DNA of 64,000 nt from DATAUD01 sp036501665 (GCA_036501665.1 DASXZW010000122.1:21633-85632), one strand, 5' to 3'; numbered from the stretch's first letter, positions 8,020 through 17,283 are shown. Notes: generated by a model not told the origin, from the letters alone. A program made the numbers and translations.

Positions 8020-9357
8020 ATGACCAAAACTTTGAAAACTGGCGCGCCGATGACCCGACGCCGCTTTCTCGCTGTAACCGGCGCTACTGGCGCCGCTCTC
8101 GCTGTGCCGACTTTTATTCCCGCAAGCGCGCTGGGGCGTGATGGGCGCCCGCCGCCTTCGGGGCGAATCGTTGTGGGCATTGTCGGCTGGGGGATGATCG
8201 CACCGCAGAACACGCACGGATTGATGGATTTGAACGATTGCCAGGTTATCGCGTCCTGCAACATCGACACAAAACATCAGAAGAAAGCCGTCGATGCCAT
8301 CAACGAACATTACAAGAATAAAGACTGCAAGATGTTTCACGATTATCGAAAGATGATTTCGCGCAAGGACATCGACGCAGTGATGATCGCCGTTCCTGAT
8401 CATTGGCACGAAATCATCGCGGTCTATGCCGCCCGGCACAAGAAGGACATTTACGGGGAAAAGCCGCTGGCCAAAACAATCGCCGAGCAACAATGCATCG
8501 TCAAGGCAGTGAAGGAAAATGGCTGTATTTGGCAGACCGGTTCGTGGCAGCGGTCCACCGGAAGTTTCCATAAGGCCGCGGAAATCGTTCGCAACGGGCT
8601 GATCGGGAAAGTCACGCGCGTCGAGGTGGGGTTGCCGTCGGGGCACTCCGATTTTGCGCATGACGGGGACCAAACCCAGATTACCCGGCCGCCGCCTGAA
8701 TTGGATTACAACACCTGGATTGGGCCGTCCAAAATGGAGCCTTACATCAAGGCGCGAAGCCATCTCAACTGGCGCTGGAATTACAACACTGGCGGCGGAC
8801 AATTGATGGATTGGGTCGGTCATCATGTGGATATTGCGCATTGGGGCCTTGGATTTGACACGAACGGCCCGTCCGAGATTGAGGGGCACGGGGAGTTTCC
8901 ACCGGCGGACGCCGTCTGGAACACCTGCACGAAATACCGCATCGAATGCAAGTATCCGCAGGATATACATATGACCATCGCTGGAGGTTACGACGATATT
9001 GCCAGCGGCACCAAATGGATCGGGACTGACGGATGGGTTTCGGTGGACCGCGGCAAATTCGATGCATCGAAGGATGATTGGAAGGACATCAAGGAATTGC
9101 CGGAAAGCGAAGTGAAAATCCCGCTGACGCGCTCGACCAATCACTATCGCAATTTCATCGATTCGGTGAAGTCCCGGATGCCGGCGATCGCCTCCGCGGA
9201 TACGGCGCATCACTCGGCTCTTCCTGGTCATCTTGGTTTGATTGCGATGCGGACAGGCCGCAAAATTCGCTGGAATGTCGAGACGGAGGAAATTGCCAAC
9301 GATCCAGAGGCAACCCGCCTGATGATGCGCGTGTTCCGTCCGCCGTACGAGATGTAA
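8020..9357 (+). CDS. Gfo/Idh/MocA-family oxidoreductase, Tat-exported
   Basis: A protein of about 445 residues with a twin-arginine signal (MTRRRFLAVTGATGAAL, then an A-x-A-like site), implying export of a folded, NAD(P)-loaded enzyme. The nucleotide-binding domain follows (IVVGIVGWGMIAPQN), with the family markers 'AVPDHWHEIIAVYAA' and 'DIYGEKPLAKT' (Lys of the E-K-P motif) and a C-terminal 'MDWVGHHVDIAHWGLG' histidine block. Secreted members of this type are greatly expanded in Verrucomicrobia and Planctomycetes and are thought to act on sugars; the substrate cannot be read here. ATG codons at 8008, 8020 and 8050 are all in frame; 8020 is chosen without a strong ribosome-binding site to decide it. 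Confidence 0.88.
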   Translation: MTKTLKTGAPMTRRRFLAVTGATGAALAVPTFIPASALGRDGRPPPSGRIVVGIVGWGMIAPQNTHGLMDLNDCQVIASCNIDTKHQKKAVDAINEHYKNKDCKMFHDYRKMISRKDIDAVMIAVPDHWHEIIAVYAARHKKDIYGEKPLAKTIAEQQCIVKAVKENGCIWQTGSWQRSTGSFHKAAEIVRNGLIGKVTRVEVGLPSGHSDFAHDGDQTQITRPPPELDYNTWIGPSKMEPYIKARSHLNWRWNYNTGGGQLMDWVGHHVDIAHWGLGFDTNGPSEIEGHGEFPPADAVWNTCTKYRIECKYPQDIHMTIAGGYDDIASGTKWIGTDGWVSVDRGKFDASKDDWKDIKELPESEVKIPLTRSTNHYRNFIDSVKSRMPAIASADTAHHSALPGHLGLIAMRTGRKIRWNVETEEIANDPEATRLMMRVFRPPYEM

Positions 9358-9374
9358 TCGCTTCGCGACTGACG

Positions 9375-10769
9375 TCAGAATTGCTTTTCGATAAAGGCGA
9401 AAACGTCAGTCGAGTCGATTTGATCTGGAAGGTTCGCAGATGAATCCCCGCAAATCAGCACAGGCTGGTTTGTGGGATTTTTTTCGCAGCGTCCGTGCGA
9501 ACCTTTGACTAGGCCGGCGTCCAACGGGATCACGTCCATCAACATCCGAAAGCCAAGCTTCTTTTGCGCGAGTCGCCGGAGAATTTTCAATTTCACCAAT
9601 GGAATTCGCGGGTCCAAAAATAATTCCACGGGATCGTAGCCGGGCTTGCGATGAATATCGACGCATCGCGCGAAGTCCGGCGCAAGCGCGTCGTCCTGCC
9701 AATAATAATATGTGAACCAGGCGTCTTGCGCCGCAACCGCAATCAGGTCGCCGGCGCGAGGATGGTTGATTCCCATTTCGGCTTTTTCCGTCTCGCCCAG
9801 AACAGATTCGACGCCCGGCAGGTTCGTAAGCAGTTCGCGGACGCGCGGGAGGAGAGTCGTATCGTTGAGGTAAATATGCGCGACTTGATGGTCGGCCACC
9901 GCGAAGACCTTGCTCGCGCCGCAATCGAGCAATTCGAGACCAAGTTCCTCGCGAATCGCGATCCAGCCTTGCTCGCGAAAAATGCGATTTAAATGAACAG
10001 CCCTGCTCACAGGAACAATTCCGTATTCGGACAGGATTACCGCTCTTACACCGCGATTCTGGAAAAACGCGATAAGGTCGCCGACGATATTGTCAATTTG
10101 GCCCAGGTCATTTGCAATCAGCGGCGAATCGGGGCCAAGGCGTTGCAAATTGTAATCAAGATGAGGGAGATAAATCAGGCTCAGGGTCGGCGAATATTTT
10201 TCTTCAATCCATTTCGCCGAATCCGCAATCCAGCGCGAAGCGGCGTCTGCGCTGCCTTGCGGGCCGCTGACTCCCGCAGCAGGCCCCCAAAATGCGGGAA
10301 AGGGAAACTCACCGAGCGCTTTTTTGATATCGGGCCGAATCCTGGCGGGCTGTGTGTAGATGTCAAAAACTTTTCGTCCGTCAGCCGGGTAGGCGGGCCG
10401 CGGGGTTATTGTGTAGTCGGCGGTGGAATACATGTTGTACCACCAGAACAATTTCGCGCAGGTGAATTTAGAATCCCGCTTCCGCATCTTGTCCCAGATT
10501 TTTGCGCCCGCCACGAGGTGATTGGATTGCTTCCAGAAATGCGTTTCAGCCAATTGGCGGTCATACCATCCGTTGCCGACGATGCCGTGCTGCGTCGGGG
10601 ACGCACTTGTCAAGTAATTAGCCTGAGCGGTGCAGGTGACAGCGGGGAAGGCTGGAATGATGTGCGCCAATGAGCCGGCTTCCCGGAACTTGGCGATGCG
10701 GGGCATGCGCGGGCCGACGAGGGAATCCGTCAAGCCGACGACATTGATGACCGCTGTTCGATTCAGCAC
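9375..10769 (-). CDS. eboF: EboF-like type I phosphodiesterase/nucleotide pyrophosphatase family protein
   Basis: A 464-residue alkaline-phosphatase-superfamily metal-dependent hydrolase. The N-terminal 'FPAVTCTAQANYLTSASPTQHGIVGNGW' region (not quoted further) carries the phospho-accepting Thr. Later metal-ligand blocks are 'YLPHLDYNLQRLGPDS', 'ILSEYGIVPV', 'VADHQVAHIY' and 'GSHGR'. Phosphodiesterase-like proteins with 'HRKPGYDPVELFLDP' near the C-terminus are the EboF type of the ebo operon, which takes part in transport or processing of a prenylated metabolite in several phyla. The GTG start overlaps the end of the 3-dehydroquinate-synthase-like gene by 7 bp, so the two are co-translated. 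The substrate is unknown. Confidence 0.75.
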   Translation of the reverse strand: MLNRTAVINVVGLTDSLVGPRMPRIAKFREAGSLAHIIPAFPAVTCTAQANYLTSASPTQHGIVGNGWYDRQLAETHFWKQSNHLVAGAKIWDKMRKRDSKFTCAKLFWWYNMYSTADYTITPRPAYPADGRKVFDIYTQPARIRPDIKKALGEFPFPAFWGPAAGVSGPQGSADAASRWIADSAKWIEEKYSPTLSLIYLPHLDYNLQRLGPDSPLIANDLGQIDNIVGDLIAFFQNRGVRAVILSEYGIVPVSRAVHLNRIFREQGWIAIREELGLELLDCGASKVFAVADHQVAHIYLNDTTLLPRVRELLTNLPGVESVLGETEKAEMGINHPRAGDLIAVAAQDAWFTYYYWQDDALAPDFARCVDIHRKPGYDPVELFLDPRIPLVKLKILRRLAQKKLGFRMLMDVIPLDAGLVKGSHGRCEKNPTNQPVLICGDSSANLPDQIDSTDVFAFIEKQF

Positions 10770-11953
10770 ACGCGCGCGATATTCTGCGCATGACGGCGGC
10801 GCTGGCTCAATTCCGAAATCGCATCCAGCATTTTGGGAAGGGCAATTTCGTGAATTTCGACACCGCGCCCGATGCCCTGGAGCATGGTTACGGTGAGTTC
10901 GCCGCCGAGATGTTCACGAAATTCCTCAAGGCCGCCGAGGACCATGGGTTGCTGGCGGTCGTCCACACGAAGGAGTTCGTTGGAGAAAAGCTCGAAGCCC
11001 AAAGCTTCCAGCAATTGCAGAATCCGCTCCGCCGACTTGGCGTCAAGCAAAGAAATGTTGCGCGCGTAAAGCACGTCAATCGCGATGCCGATGGCGACAG
11101 CTTCGCCGTGCCGGATTTGGAAATCGGACAGTTGCTCCAGCTTATGGGCCGCCCAATGCCCGAAATCGAGCGGCCGGGCGGAGCCGGATTCAAATGGATC
11201 GCCGCCCTCGGCAATATGTTTGACGTGGAGTTCGGCGCAACGCTCGATCATTCGTCCCATCGCCTCCGGCTCAAAACGGGCGAGCAGGGGAGCATCTTTC
11301 TCCAGATTTTCAAAGAACGCGCGGTCGCGAATCAGCGCCACCTTCACGGCTTCGGAATAACCGGCGCGCTTGTCGCGTTCGGGAAGGGTTTCCAGGAAAT
11401 CCGAATCGTTGATGACGGCGTAGGGCGGCGCAAATGTGCCGATAAAATTCTTTTTTCCAAAGGCGTTGATCCCGTTTTTTACGCCAACACCGGAATCGTT
11501 TTGGCTGAGCACAGTTGCCGGAAAGCGCACGTGGCGGACACCGCGATGGGCCGTCGCTGCCGCCAATCCCGCGACATCGAGCAACGCCCCGCCACCGATG
11601 GCCAGGAGATAGGAATGACGGTCAATGTGGTAGCGTTCAATCTGGGAGTGGATTTCCGAAACGTGAAAATAGGAGGTCTTGCAGCGCTCGCCGCCTTCCA
11701 TCACGAAGGGCGGGCAGACAAGGTTCACATGGTCGCGAAGGCCGGCAAAATAAGTTTCAATGGATTGCGTCAATTCAGGCCGGGCGGTGGCGAGCGATTC
11801 GTCCAGGACAACCAGAACCTTGGGAATGCGGGGCGGATTCGAGAGAACCGTTTGCAAAAGCGAATTGGAAACATTGAACACGCCGCGCGTGAAATAAACG
11901 CGGTGCTCGAATCGAACGCTGAATGAGCGGACAATTGCCGGCATCCTTACCAT
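10763..11953 (-). CDS. eboD: 3-dehydroquinate synthase homologue, EboD type
   Basis: A 396-residue sugar-phosphate-cyclase superfamily protein. The NAD-binding 'AIGGGALLDVAG' block and three putative metal ligands are present: Glu in 'GYSEAVKVALI', His in 'DFGHWAAHKLE' and His in 'RHGEAVAIG'. It also has the SQNDSGVGVKNGIN segment. An extended N-terminus, a 'FIGTFAPPYAVINDSDFLETLP' region and an overlapping EboF-like partner point to the ebo operon paralogue, not housekeeping AroB. The reaction of EboD is not established. The gene starts at an ATG at 11953, with another in frame at 11944. No eboA, eboB, eboC or eboE gene is visible on either side. Confidence 0.78.
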   Translation of the reverse strand: MVRMPAIVRSFSVRFEHRVYFTRGVFNVSNSLLQTVLSNPPRIPKVLVVLDESLATARPELTQSIETYFAGLRDHVNLVCPPFVMEGGERCKTSYFHVSEIHSQIERYHIDRHSYLLAIGGGALLDVAGLAAATAHRGVRHVRFPATVLSQNDSGVGVKNGINAFGKKNFIGTFAPPYAVINDSDFLETLPERDKRAGYSEAVKVALIRDRAFFENLEKDAPLLARFEPEAMGRMIERCAELHVKHIAEGGDPFESGSARPLDFGHWAAHKLEQLSDFQIRHGEAVAIGIAIDVLYARNISLLDAKSAERILQLLEALGFELFSNELLRVDDRQQPMVLGGLEEFREHLGGELTVTMLQGIGRGVEIHEIALPKMLDAISELSQRRRHAQNIARVC

Positions 11954-12054
11954 TATCCATCTTGGACGACGCGAATTAAAGTTTTATTTGATCCGATCGG
12001 GGAAAATGGATGGTAAGTATGTGAAATGGATGTTGATTGCCTCAGCGCTGTCAT

Positions 12055-12084
12055 TTGACTTTATTATCCCACGACTCATACTGT
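12055..12084 (+). promoter_or_regulatory. Candidate sigma-70 promoter of the HicB-like gene pair
   Basis: TTGACT at 12055-12060 is followed after 18 bp by TACTGT at 12079-12084, ending 10 bp before the ATG at 12095. The spacing is reasonable, but the -10 is only a partial match. If it is used, the leader is very short. Confidence 0.3.
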
Positions 12085-12094
12085 AGTTCCGATT

Positions 12095-12292
12095 ATGAAA
12101 ACGATAACGCTCAGCGCGGTGCTTAATCCGGAGGATAATGGTAATGGCTATGTTTCTCTTTGCCCGGAACTGGATATTGCAAGCCAGGGCGATACGATTG
12201 ATGAAGCTCTGGCCAACCTGAAAGAAGCACTGGAAGGATTTTTCGAGACTGCGAGCGCGGAGGAAATGCGGTTGCGCCACAAGAAACTGTGA
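12095..12292 (+). CDS. HicB-like antitoxin-type protein (solo)
   Basis: A 65-residue protein with the HicB partial RNase-H-like fold signature: an N-terminal strand pattern 'ITLSAVLNPEDNGNGYVSLCPEL', then 'SQGDTIDEALANLKEALEGFF'. HicB proteins normally neutralise a HicA mRNA interferase, but no HicA-like reading frame is seen upstream or downstream, and no DNA-binding C-terminal domain is present. Its stop overlaps the GTG of the next gene (GTGA), so the two are coupled. Solo HicB-like proteins are common and need not act in toxin-antitoxin systems. Confidence 0.72.
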   Translation: MKTITLSAVLNPEDNGNGYVSLCPELDIASQGDTIDEALANLKEALEGFFETASAEEMRLRHKKL

Positions 12293-12933
12293 CGCCTTCA
12301 CTCCAAGGGGCTGTCGAGAATATTTACAACGCCTTTCGTGATGTTCCCAAACCGACATCCGTGGACGGTTGTCCCTGCTGTATTGACAAAAAGGGGATTA
12401 GCATCCTGCTTGCAAAACGCCTCCGGGAGTTATCGCCGGATGATCTTACACATTACGCAGCTTCTGCCTTTCTGACAGTCGGCGCAGTCGAGGACTATTT
12501 ATATTTTCTACCGCGAATTTTGGAAATTCTCGTCTCAGAGCGCTTTTGGTGGCCGCACCCGGAGGTTGTCACTCGCGCTGTCAACAACGCAGGATTTCAT
12601 TCGTGGCCGGATCACCGGCAAAACGCACTAAAACGGTATTTCGATGAGGTTATCGAGGAATTGCTAGGCAGGAAAGGATCGGGATCTGATCTTGATTCGT
12701 GGGTGTGTGCCCTTGGCAAACTGGGCTTCGAACTTGCGCCGTTCCTTGTGCGTATTTCGGCAAACAGTCAACGTTTGGTCGAATTTTACGAAATAAACAG
12801 TCAACCACTCGTTGACGGGCGCTTAGCAAATGGCTTTTGGGATGACATCCCTGAAAGGCAGAAGGAAGTTATTGAATGGCTTCAGTCCGCCGACACGCAA
12901 AGGTTAATTATGGCGCAATATGGTTTGGCGTGA
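12289..12933 (+). CDS. Uncharacterised protein with a Cys-Pro-Cys-Cys motif
   Basis: A 214-residue soluble protein starting at a GTG that overlaps the stop of the HicB-like gene. Near the N-terminus it has 'VDGCPCCIDKKG' (about residues 26-37), a possible metal-binding or redox-active cluster. The rest is predicted largely helical and rich in acidic and aromatic residues ('ALKRYFDEVIEELLGRK', 'IPERQKEVIEWLQSAD'). There is no signal peptide or membrane segment. I do not recognise the family. Coupling to a HicB-like protein suggests a shared function, but the length and motif are unlike HicA. Confidence 0.65.
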   Translation: MTPSLQGAVENIYNAFRDVPKPTSVDGCPCCIDKKGISILLAKRLRELSPDDLTHYAASAFLTVGAVEDYLYFLPRILEILVSERFWWPHPEVVTRAVNNAGFHSWPDHRQNALKRYFDEVIEELLGRKGSGSDLDSWVCALGKLGFELAPFLVRISANSQRLVEFYEINSQPLVDGRLANGFWDDIPERQKEVIEWLQSADTQRLIMAQYGLA

Positions 12934-12975
12934 GAAGCAGAGTAAAGTTTGCTTTGTTGTCAGCCTCCCAAATTT

Positions 12976-15375
12976 CTATCGCTTTGAGGTAATGCGCAGT
13001 ATCGTTAAGGAATTACCTGGGAAGGTATGGTTAAAGTTGGGACTGGCGACATCAATCGTCTCTGTTTTTGGGGAAACTTTGGTGGGGTTATCCAAATCAT
13101 TTTCATCGGAAGCGGATTCTGATGTCAGTACTATGGATTTGGCATTCTGAGCCATGCCTGAAGCGCCGTTCAGGTGGATGGCGGTGTCGATTTTTTCGTA
13201 TGAGCCGTTGACGACTTTCAGAATTAAGTCGCCGGATTTGGTGTTGCGAGTGGCGCTGGCGTAAAGGCTGGGGATCGCGGAGTGATGGACGTCGTGGATC
13301 AGTTTACCGTCGAGGTAGCATTTGATCGTGGAACCAGCGACTTCGACCCGTAAATCATACCAGCGGTCCGTTTCGACGCTCCCCAGCGACTGCGTCACGA
13401 CTTCACCCATTTCGATGCCGTTCATTGTGTTGCCCCAACCGCCGACATTCCACCACGTTTTTTCGTTCTCATCGTTGACATGAAAGAGCACGAGAAAACC
13501 TTCCGCACCGCTGAGCTTTCGCGCTTTGACGCTCAGAGTGTAATCGGTCCAGGATTTGTCGCCTATAATTCCTCTGACAAATTCATTCTCGCTGCTCTGG
13601 CGAAGCGCGTCATCCACGATGCTCCAATTGCCTTTGCCGAGGAACTTCCACCCGTTGGTGCCTCCGGGTTTCGTGAAGTCGGATGAATAAAGGGTCTTGC
13701 CATCGCTACTTGTGACGACGAGGTCTTTATATTCTACGCGCGTGGCCCAACTGCCGAGGCCGACTGCGCCTCCACCTGACGAAGGCGCCGCTTGCGGAGG
13801 TGAATCCACCGTGGTGGAAAGGGCAACGTCCCCGCGATTTTTGCTGAACATTTGCTGGACATAATAACTTGGAAGCCCATACCAGCGGGCGCTGTTGAAA
13901 TTAATGAGATCTGGATTCCAAGCGCGGTGGTTCAAATTGACAAAGAGCGGCGCGTAACTGGCCATGGCCACGATATCTGAATTCCGTTCCATGCCAGTCA
14001 TGAACGCAGCCTCGCCGATGGCAGCGCGAAGATTTCCCTTTCCGGCATGTTGAGTAACCGCATATTCGCCGATGAAAATTTTTGGACCTGATCGGTCATA
14101 TTTATCGTAACGACTGGCCTGTCGCATAAAAAATTCAGGCGTGTCGTAGTAATGTTCGTCGATGATGTCAGGCGTGGGATTTCCCGGATGCCCGCCCCAA
14201 ACATCGGCGATGAGTTGCATATCGGGATATTTGTCCTTAATGGCGCGGGCGATGAGATCCCAGCGTTCGCGGTAAACTGGACCGCCATTTTCATTGCCAA
14301 TTTCCATGTATTTCAATCCGAAGGGAGTCGGATGGCCGTTCTTCGCGCGAATGGAACCCCAGATGGAATTCGTCGGGCCATTGGCATATTCGATGGCGTC
14401 GAGCGCATCTTGAATCCATTCGCCCATTCGACCGAGCGGCACGTTGTCATGGAGCGACATGCCGGCGTTGACGCAGAAAAGCGGCGCGGCGCCGAGGTCC
14501 TCGCAGAGTTGCAGGTATTCGTGATAGCCGAGACCCTGGGTAGTATTGTAACCCCAGGTGTTCCAAAGAGGAACGCGCGCATCGACATTGCCGATGGTGT
14601 ATTTCCAATGGTACATGTGCGCCAGATCGTCGCCTTCCACCCAATTGCCGCCGGGGAATCGCATGAACGACGGATGAAGCGCGTCGAGCGATTCGGCAAG
14701 GTCGGTGCGGAGGCCGTGATCCTTCCAGGTTTTGCCGGGCATCAATGAAATCATGTCGAGGAAGAACGAGCCTTGGTCGTTTGCGGAAATTTGCAGGCGC
14801 GCCTTCGGATCGCCGCCATTGGCCGTCAAGTCGAGAGTATGATAATTCCACTGCTTCCCAAGATCAGTAATTTCGCCTTTGGCAAGTTCAGCGCCAGTGG
14901 AACCAAGCAATCGAATCGTCAATGGCCCGGAAAAATGTTCTGCGGCGCGCGCGGCAAGTTTGAAATGATACGTGTCGCCGTTCACAATGTTCATTCCCCA
15001 GTAACCTTCATTCTCGAAAGCGATTGAACCATCGACCGTCACATGGAGGCTGTGCCGATTGAAGACGTTGAGAGGTTGTGCGGAGTTGATGGCGATCTTG
15101 CTCTTGCCGCTGTTGTAATCGGTGACTTTCCAGAACTCCGGTTCTTCCGCATCCTCGAAAGAGCGGTTTCGGACGAGTTCGGGATAAATGCCGCCATCCG
15201 CGTCAAGATTAATGTCCTCGAAGAAAATTCCCCAGAGCGTCGGCGAGACGGGGTGGGTTGGCTTGTTAACTTCGACGGTCAAAGTGGCCTGTCCAAACGC
15301 GATGCGCGCGAGAATTGTCAGACAGAAAAGAATTGGGAATAGGCGGCGCGAAAAGGCGTTGTTTGAACGATTCAT
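12976..15375 (-). CDS. GH51 family alpha-L-arabinofuranosidase, secreted
   Basis: A retaining glycosidase of about 799 residues that should release L-arabinofuranosyl side chains from plant or algal polysaccharides. It has a signal peptide (hydrophobic stretch 'LFPILFCLTILARIAFG', cleavage near AFG-QA), then a carbohydrate-binding-like domain starting 'SPTLWGIFFEDINLDADGG'. The TIM barrel carries the acid/base Glu in 'YMEIGNENGG' and the likely nucleophile in 'IFIGEYAVTQ'. After the barrel, a concanavalin/DUF1080-like segment ('SDFTKPGGTNGWKFLGKGNW ... DRWYDLRVEVAG') precedes the C-terminal beta-domain. The ATG at 15375 places the signal peptide at the N-terminus; a GTG at 15402 would add 9 residues. 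The gene diverges from an oxidoreductase gene that may belong to the same sugar regulon. Confidence 0.92.
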   Translation of the reverse strand: MNRSNNAFSRRLFPILFCLTILARIAFGQATLTVEVNKPTHPVSPTLWGIFFEDINLDADGGIYPELVRNRSFEDAEEPEFWKVTDYNSGKSKIAINSAQPLNVFNRHSLHVTVDGSIAFENEGYWGMNIVNGDTYHFKLAARAAEHFSGPLTIRLLGSTGAELAKGEITDLGKQWNYHTLDLTANGGDPKARLQISANDQGSFFLDMISLMPGKTWKDHGLRTDLAESLDALHPSFMRFPGGNWVEGDDLAHMYHWKYTIGNVDARVPLWNTWGYNTTQGLGYHEYLQLCEDLGAAPLFCVNAGMSLHDNVPLGRMGEWIQDALDAIEYANGPTNSIWGSIRAKNGHPTPFGLKYMEIGNENGGPVYRERWDLIARAIKDKYPDMQLIADVWGGHPGNPTPDIIDEHYYDTPEFFMRQASRYDKYDRSGPKIFIGEYAVTQHAGKGNLRAAIGEAAFMTGMERNSDIVAMASYAPLFVNLNHRAWNPDLINFNSARWYGLPSYYVQQMFSKNRGDVALSTTVDSPPQAAPSSGGGAVGLGSWATRVEYKDLVVTSSDGKTLYSSDFTKPGGTNGWKFLGKGNWSIVDDALRQSSENEFVRGIIGDKSWTDYTLSVKARKLSGAEGFLVLFHVNDENEKTWWNVGGWGNTMNGIEMGEVVTQSLGSVETDRWYDLRVEVAGSTIKCYLDGKLIHDVHHSAIPSLYASATRNTKSGDLILKVVNGSYEKIDTAIHLNGASGMAQNAKSIVLTSESASDENDLDNPTKVSPKTETIDVASPNFNHTFPGNSLTILRITSKR

Positions 15376-15547
15376 AGTAAGTTGTCTGTCGTCCAGTAAC
15401 ACCCTCTCAAAGATTCATCAACGCCAATTTGTGCAACGTATTCCTCATATGCTGCTGTTGCTAATGGAAGTGCGGAGAGCACCGTTCCTCAAAAGACGCT
15501 TTGTGAATCCTTGACAAATGCCCCGCGATTCGCCACTTGGATATCCT

Positions 15548-16717
15548 ATGAAAAAAGACACGTCCGCTCCAAAGGCCATCAATCAACTTCGCGCCGGCGT
15601 CATCGGCACCGGTTTTATCGGGCCGGTTCACATTGAAGCGCTGCGCCGCCTTGGAGTTCAGGTCGTGGGGTTGTGTGATATTCCCGAGCTTGCCGAAAAA
15701 ATGGCCGCCAAACACGCCATTCCACAAGCGTTCAGCGACTATAAAAAGCTTCTCCAATCGCCGGACGTGGACGTCGTTCATATTACTGTGCCAAATCGTT
15801 TTCATCGCGAGATGTCGATGGCGGCGTTGGAAGCCGGCAAACATTGCATCTGCGAAAAGCCGTTGGCGATGGACACCAAGGAAACAGCGCAAATTGTCAA
15901 AGTCGCCAAGAGCAGCGGCACGGTTTTCGCCGTCAATTACAATGTTCGATTTTACCCGGCAGTGCTTCAACTGCGCAAGATGGTCGCGAATGGAGACTTG
16001 GGAGAAATTATCCACGTCAACGGTTCTTACATGCAGGACTGGCTTTTCAAGGATACCGATTACAACTGGCGTTTGTTGCCGGCTGAAGGCGGCAAATTGC
16101 GCGCGGTGGCCGACATCGGGACGCATTGGATGGATACGGCAACGTTTGTCCTTGGGGCGAAAATCGGCTCGGTGTTCGCTAATCTTGCGACGTATCACAA
16201 AACGCGCAAACGTCCGCTCGGCGAGGTGCAGACTTATGCGAAGGCGGACAAGGCCATGAAATTTGCGACGTATGAAGTCAAGACTGAGGATTTCGCAAGC
16301 GTCCTGCTCAAGTTTGCCAACGGCGCATTCGGAAACCTCGCAGTGTCGCAAGTGGCAGCGGGAAGAAAGAATTGCCTTCGCATCGAAGTTTACGGATCAA
16401 AGAAATCCGCCTGGTGGTGCTCGGAGGAGCCAGAGATTTTGCGCTTTGGAAATCGCGACACGACCAACGAAACCGCAATGCGCGCAACTCCCGGTTTTGG
16501 CGACGGCGCGGCCGGCTTCATGGATTATCCGCCGGGACACGTCGAAGGTTTTCCCGACACGTTCAAGATGCTTTTCCGTTCAGTTTACGGAAGGATCGCA
16601 TCCGGCGCGACAGGCACTCCCTTGCACGCCACAGCGGAGGATGGCCACCAGGAAGTCGCTGTGTGCGAGGCAATCATGAAGAGCAACGACCGCGACGAAT
16701 GGGTGAAGGTCGGCTGA
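15548..16717 (+). CDS. Gfo/Idh/MocA-family oxidoreductase (cytoplasmic)
   Basis: A 389-residue NAD(P)-dependent sugar oxidoreductase. The N-terminal Rossmann fold opens with 'RAGVIGTGFIGPVHIEAL'; the catalytic motif is 'ICEKPLAMDTKET', and the substrate-domain histidines lie in 'ADIGTHWMDTATFV'. No signal peptide is seen, unlike the paralogue at 8020. It is divergent from the GH51 arabinofuranosidase across about 170 bp, so it may act on the released sugar; this is inference from position. An ATG at 15518 would add 10 residues; 15548 is preferred because the conserved domain starts soon after it. Confidence 0.88.
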   Translation: MKKDTSAPKAINQLRAGVIGTGFIGPVHIEALRRLGVQVVGLCDIPELAEKMAAKHAIPQAFSDYKKLLQSPDVDVVHITVPNRFHREMSMAALEAGKHCICEKPLAMDTKETAQIVKVAKSSGTVFAVNYNVRFYPAVLQLRKMVANGDLGEIIHVNGSYMQDWLFKDTDYNWRLLPAEGGKLRAVADIGTHWMDTATFVLGAKIGSVFANLATYHKTRKRPLGEVQTYAKADKAMKFATYEVKTEDFASVLLKFANGAFGNLAVSQVAAGRKNCLRIEVYGSKKSAWWCSEEPEILRFGNRDTTNETAMRATPGFGDGAAGFMDYPPGHVEGFPDTFKMLFRSVYGRIASGATGTPLHATAEDGHQEVAVCEAIMKSNDRDEWVKVG

Positions 16718-16725
16718 CGCGGCGG

Positions 16726-17283
16726 TCAACCCTCCAACTCAGACAGGTCGAACTTGAGGCCCTTCAAGACGAGGGAAGAGACCTTTCCTTTTTCCTCGGC
16801 GGAGCAATGAAGTTTATAACTGGCGTCCGTTAACGTGAGGATTTCCAGGGAGCGATTTGCCGCGTCGCCGATCCAATATTCCTTCACACCGAAGCGGGCA
16901 TACAGGTTCATTTTGGTGTAACGGTCCCTGCGAACGCTCGATGGAGAAACAAACTCCACCACCAAATCCGGCGTCCCGAAAATGGCGCGCCGTTCGATGA
17001 TTCCCAAATTCTTCGTCGCCACAAATACCAAATCGGGCTGGACGACATTTTCAGCATCCAAAACCACGTCCAAGGGCGCAATGAACAAACGGCCCAATTT
17101 TTTCTCCTTGACGAAGCGAGCGGTTAAAATACCCAAATTGAAGAGCCAATTCTGATGCCAAGTGTCCGGTGCCGGTGCCATAAGGAGACTACCGTCAATG
17201 ATTTCATAACGCTCGTCGTCCTCGAGTTTGTAGTATTCCTCGTAGTTCCAACGTTTGGCCTGAACTTCAAGTGCCGCAGCCAT
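16726..17283 (-). CDS. Uma2 family (DUF820) protein
   Basis: A 185-residue Uma2 protein: 'YEIIDGSLLMAPAP', 'ENVVQPDLVFVA', 'DLVVEFVSPSS', 'RYTKMNLYARFGVKEYWIGD'. These are the positions expected for the PD-(D/E)xK-like core (Asp in QPD, Glu in VEFVSP). It converges on the oxidoreductase gene with an 8 bp gap and lies upstream of nothing obviously related. The function is unknown for the family. Confidence 0.88.
   Translation of the reverse strand: MAAALEVQAKRWNYEEYYKLEDDERYEIIDGSLLMAPAPDTWHQNWLFNLGILTARFVKEKKLGRLFIAPLDVVLDAENVVQPDLVFVATKNLGIIERRAIFGTPDLVVEFVSPSSVRRDRYTKMNLYARFGVKEYWIGDAANRSLEILTLTDASYKLHCSAEEKGKVSSLVLKGLKFDLSELEG

Noticed and set aside
7963..9231. A 422-codon minus-strand open frame opposite the Tat-exported oxidoreductase
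   Set aside because: It is antisense to a strongly conserved gene and has no domain or plausible start; treated as a shadow frame.
12920..13150. A 76-codon plus-strand open frame after the CPCC protein
   Set aside because: It overlaps the conserved C-terminus of the GH51 gene on the opposite strand, has no ribosome-binding site of note and no recognisable domain.
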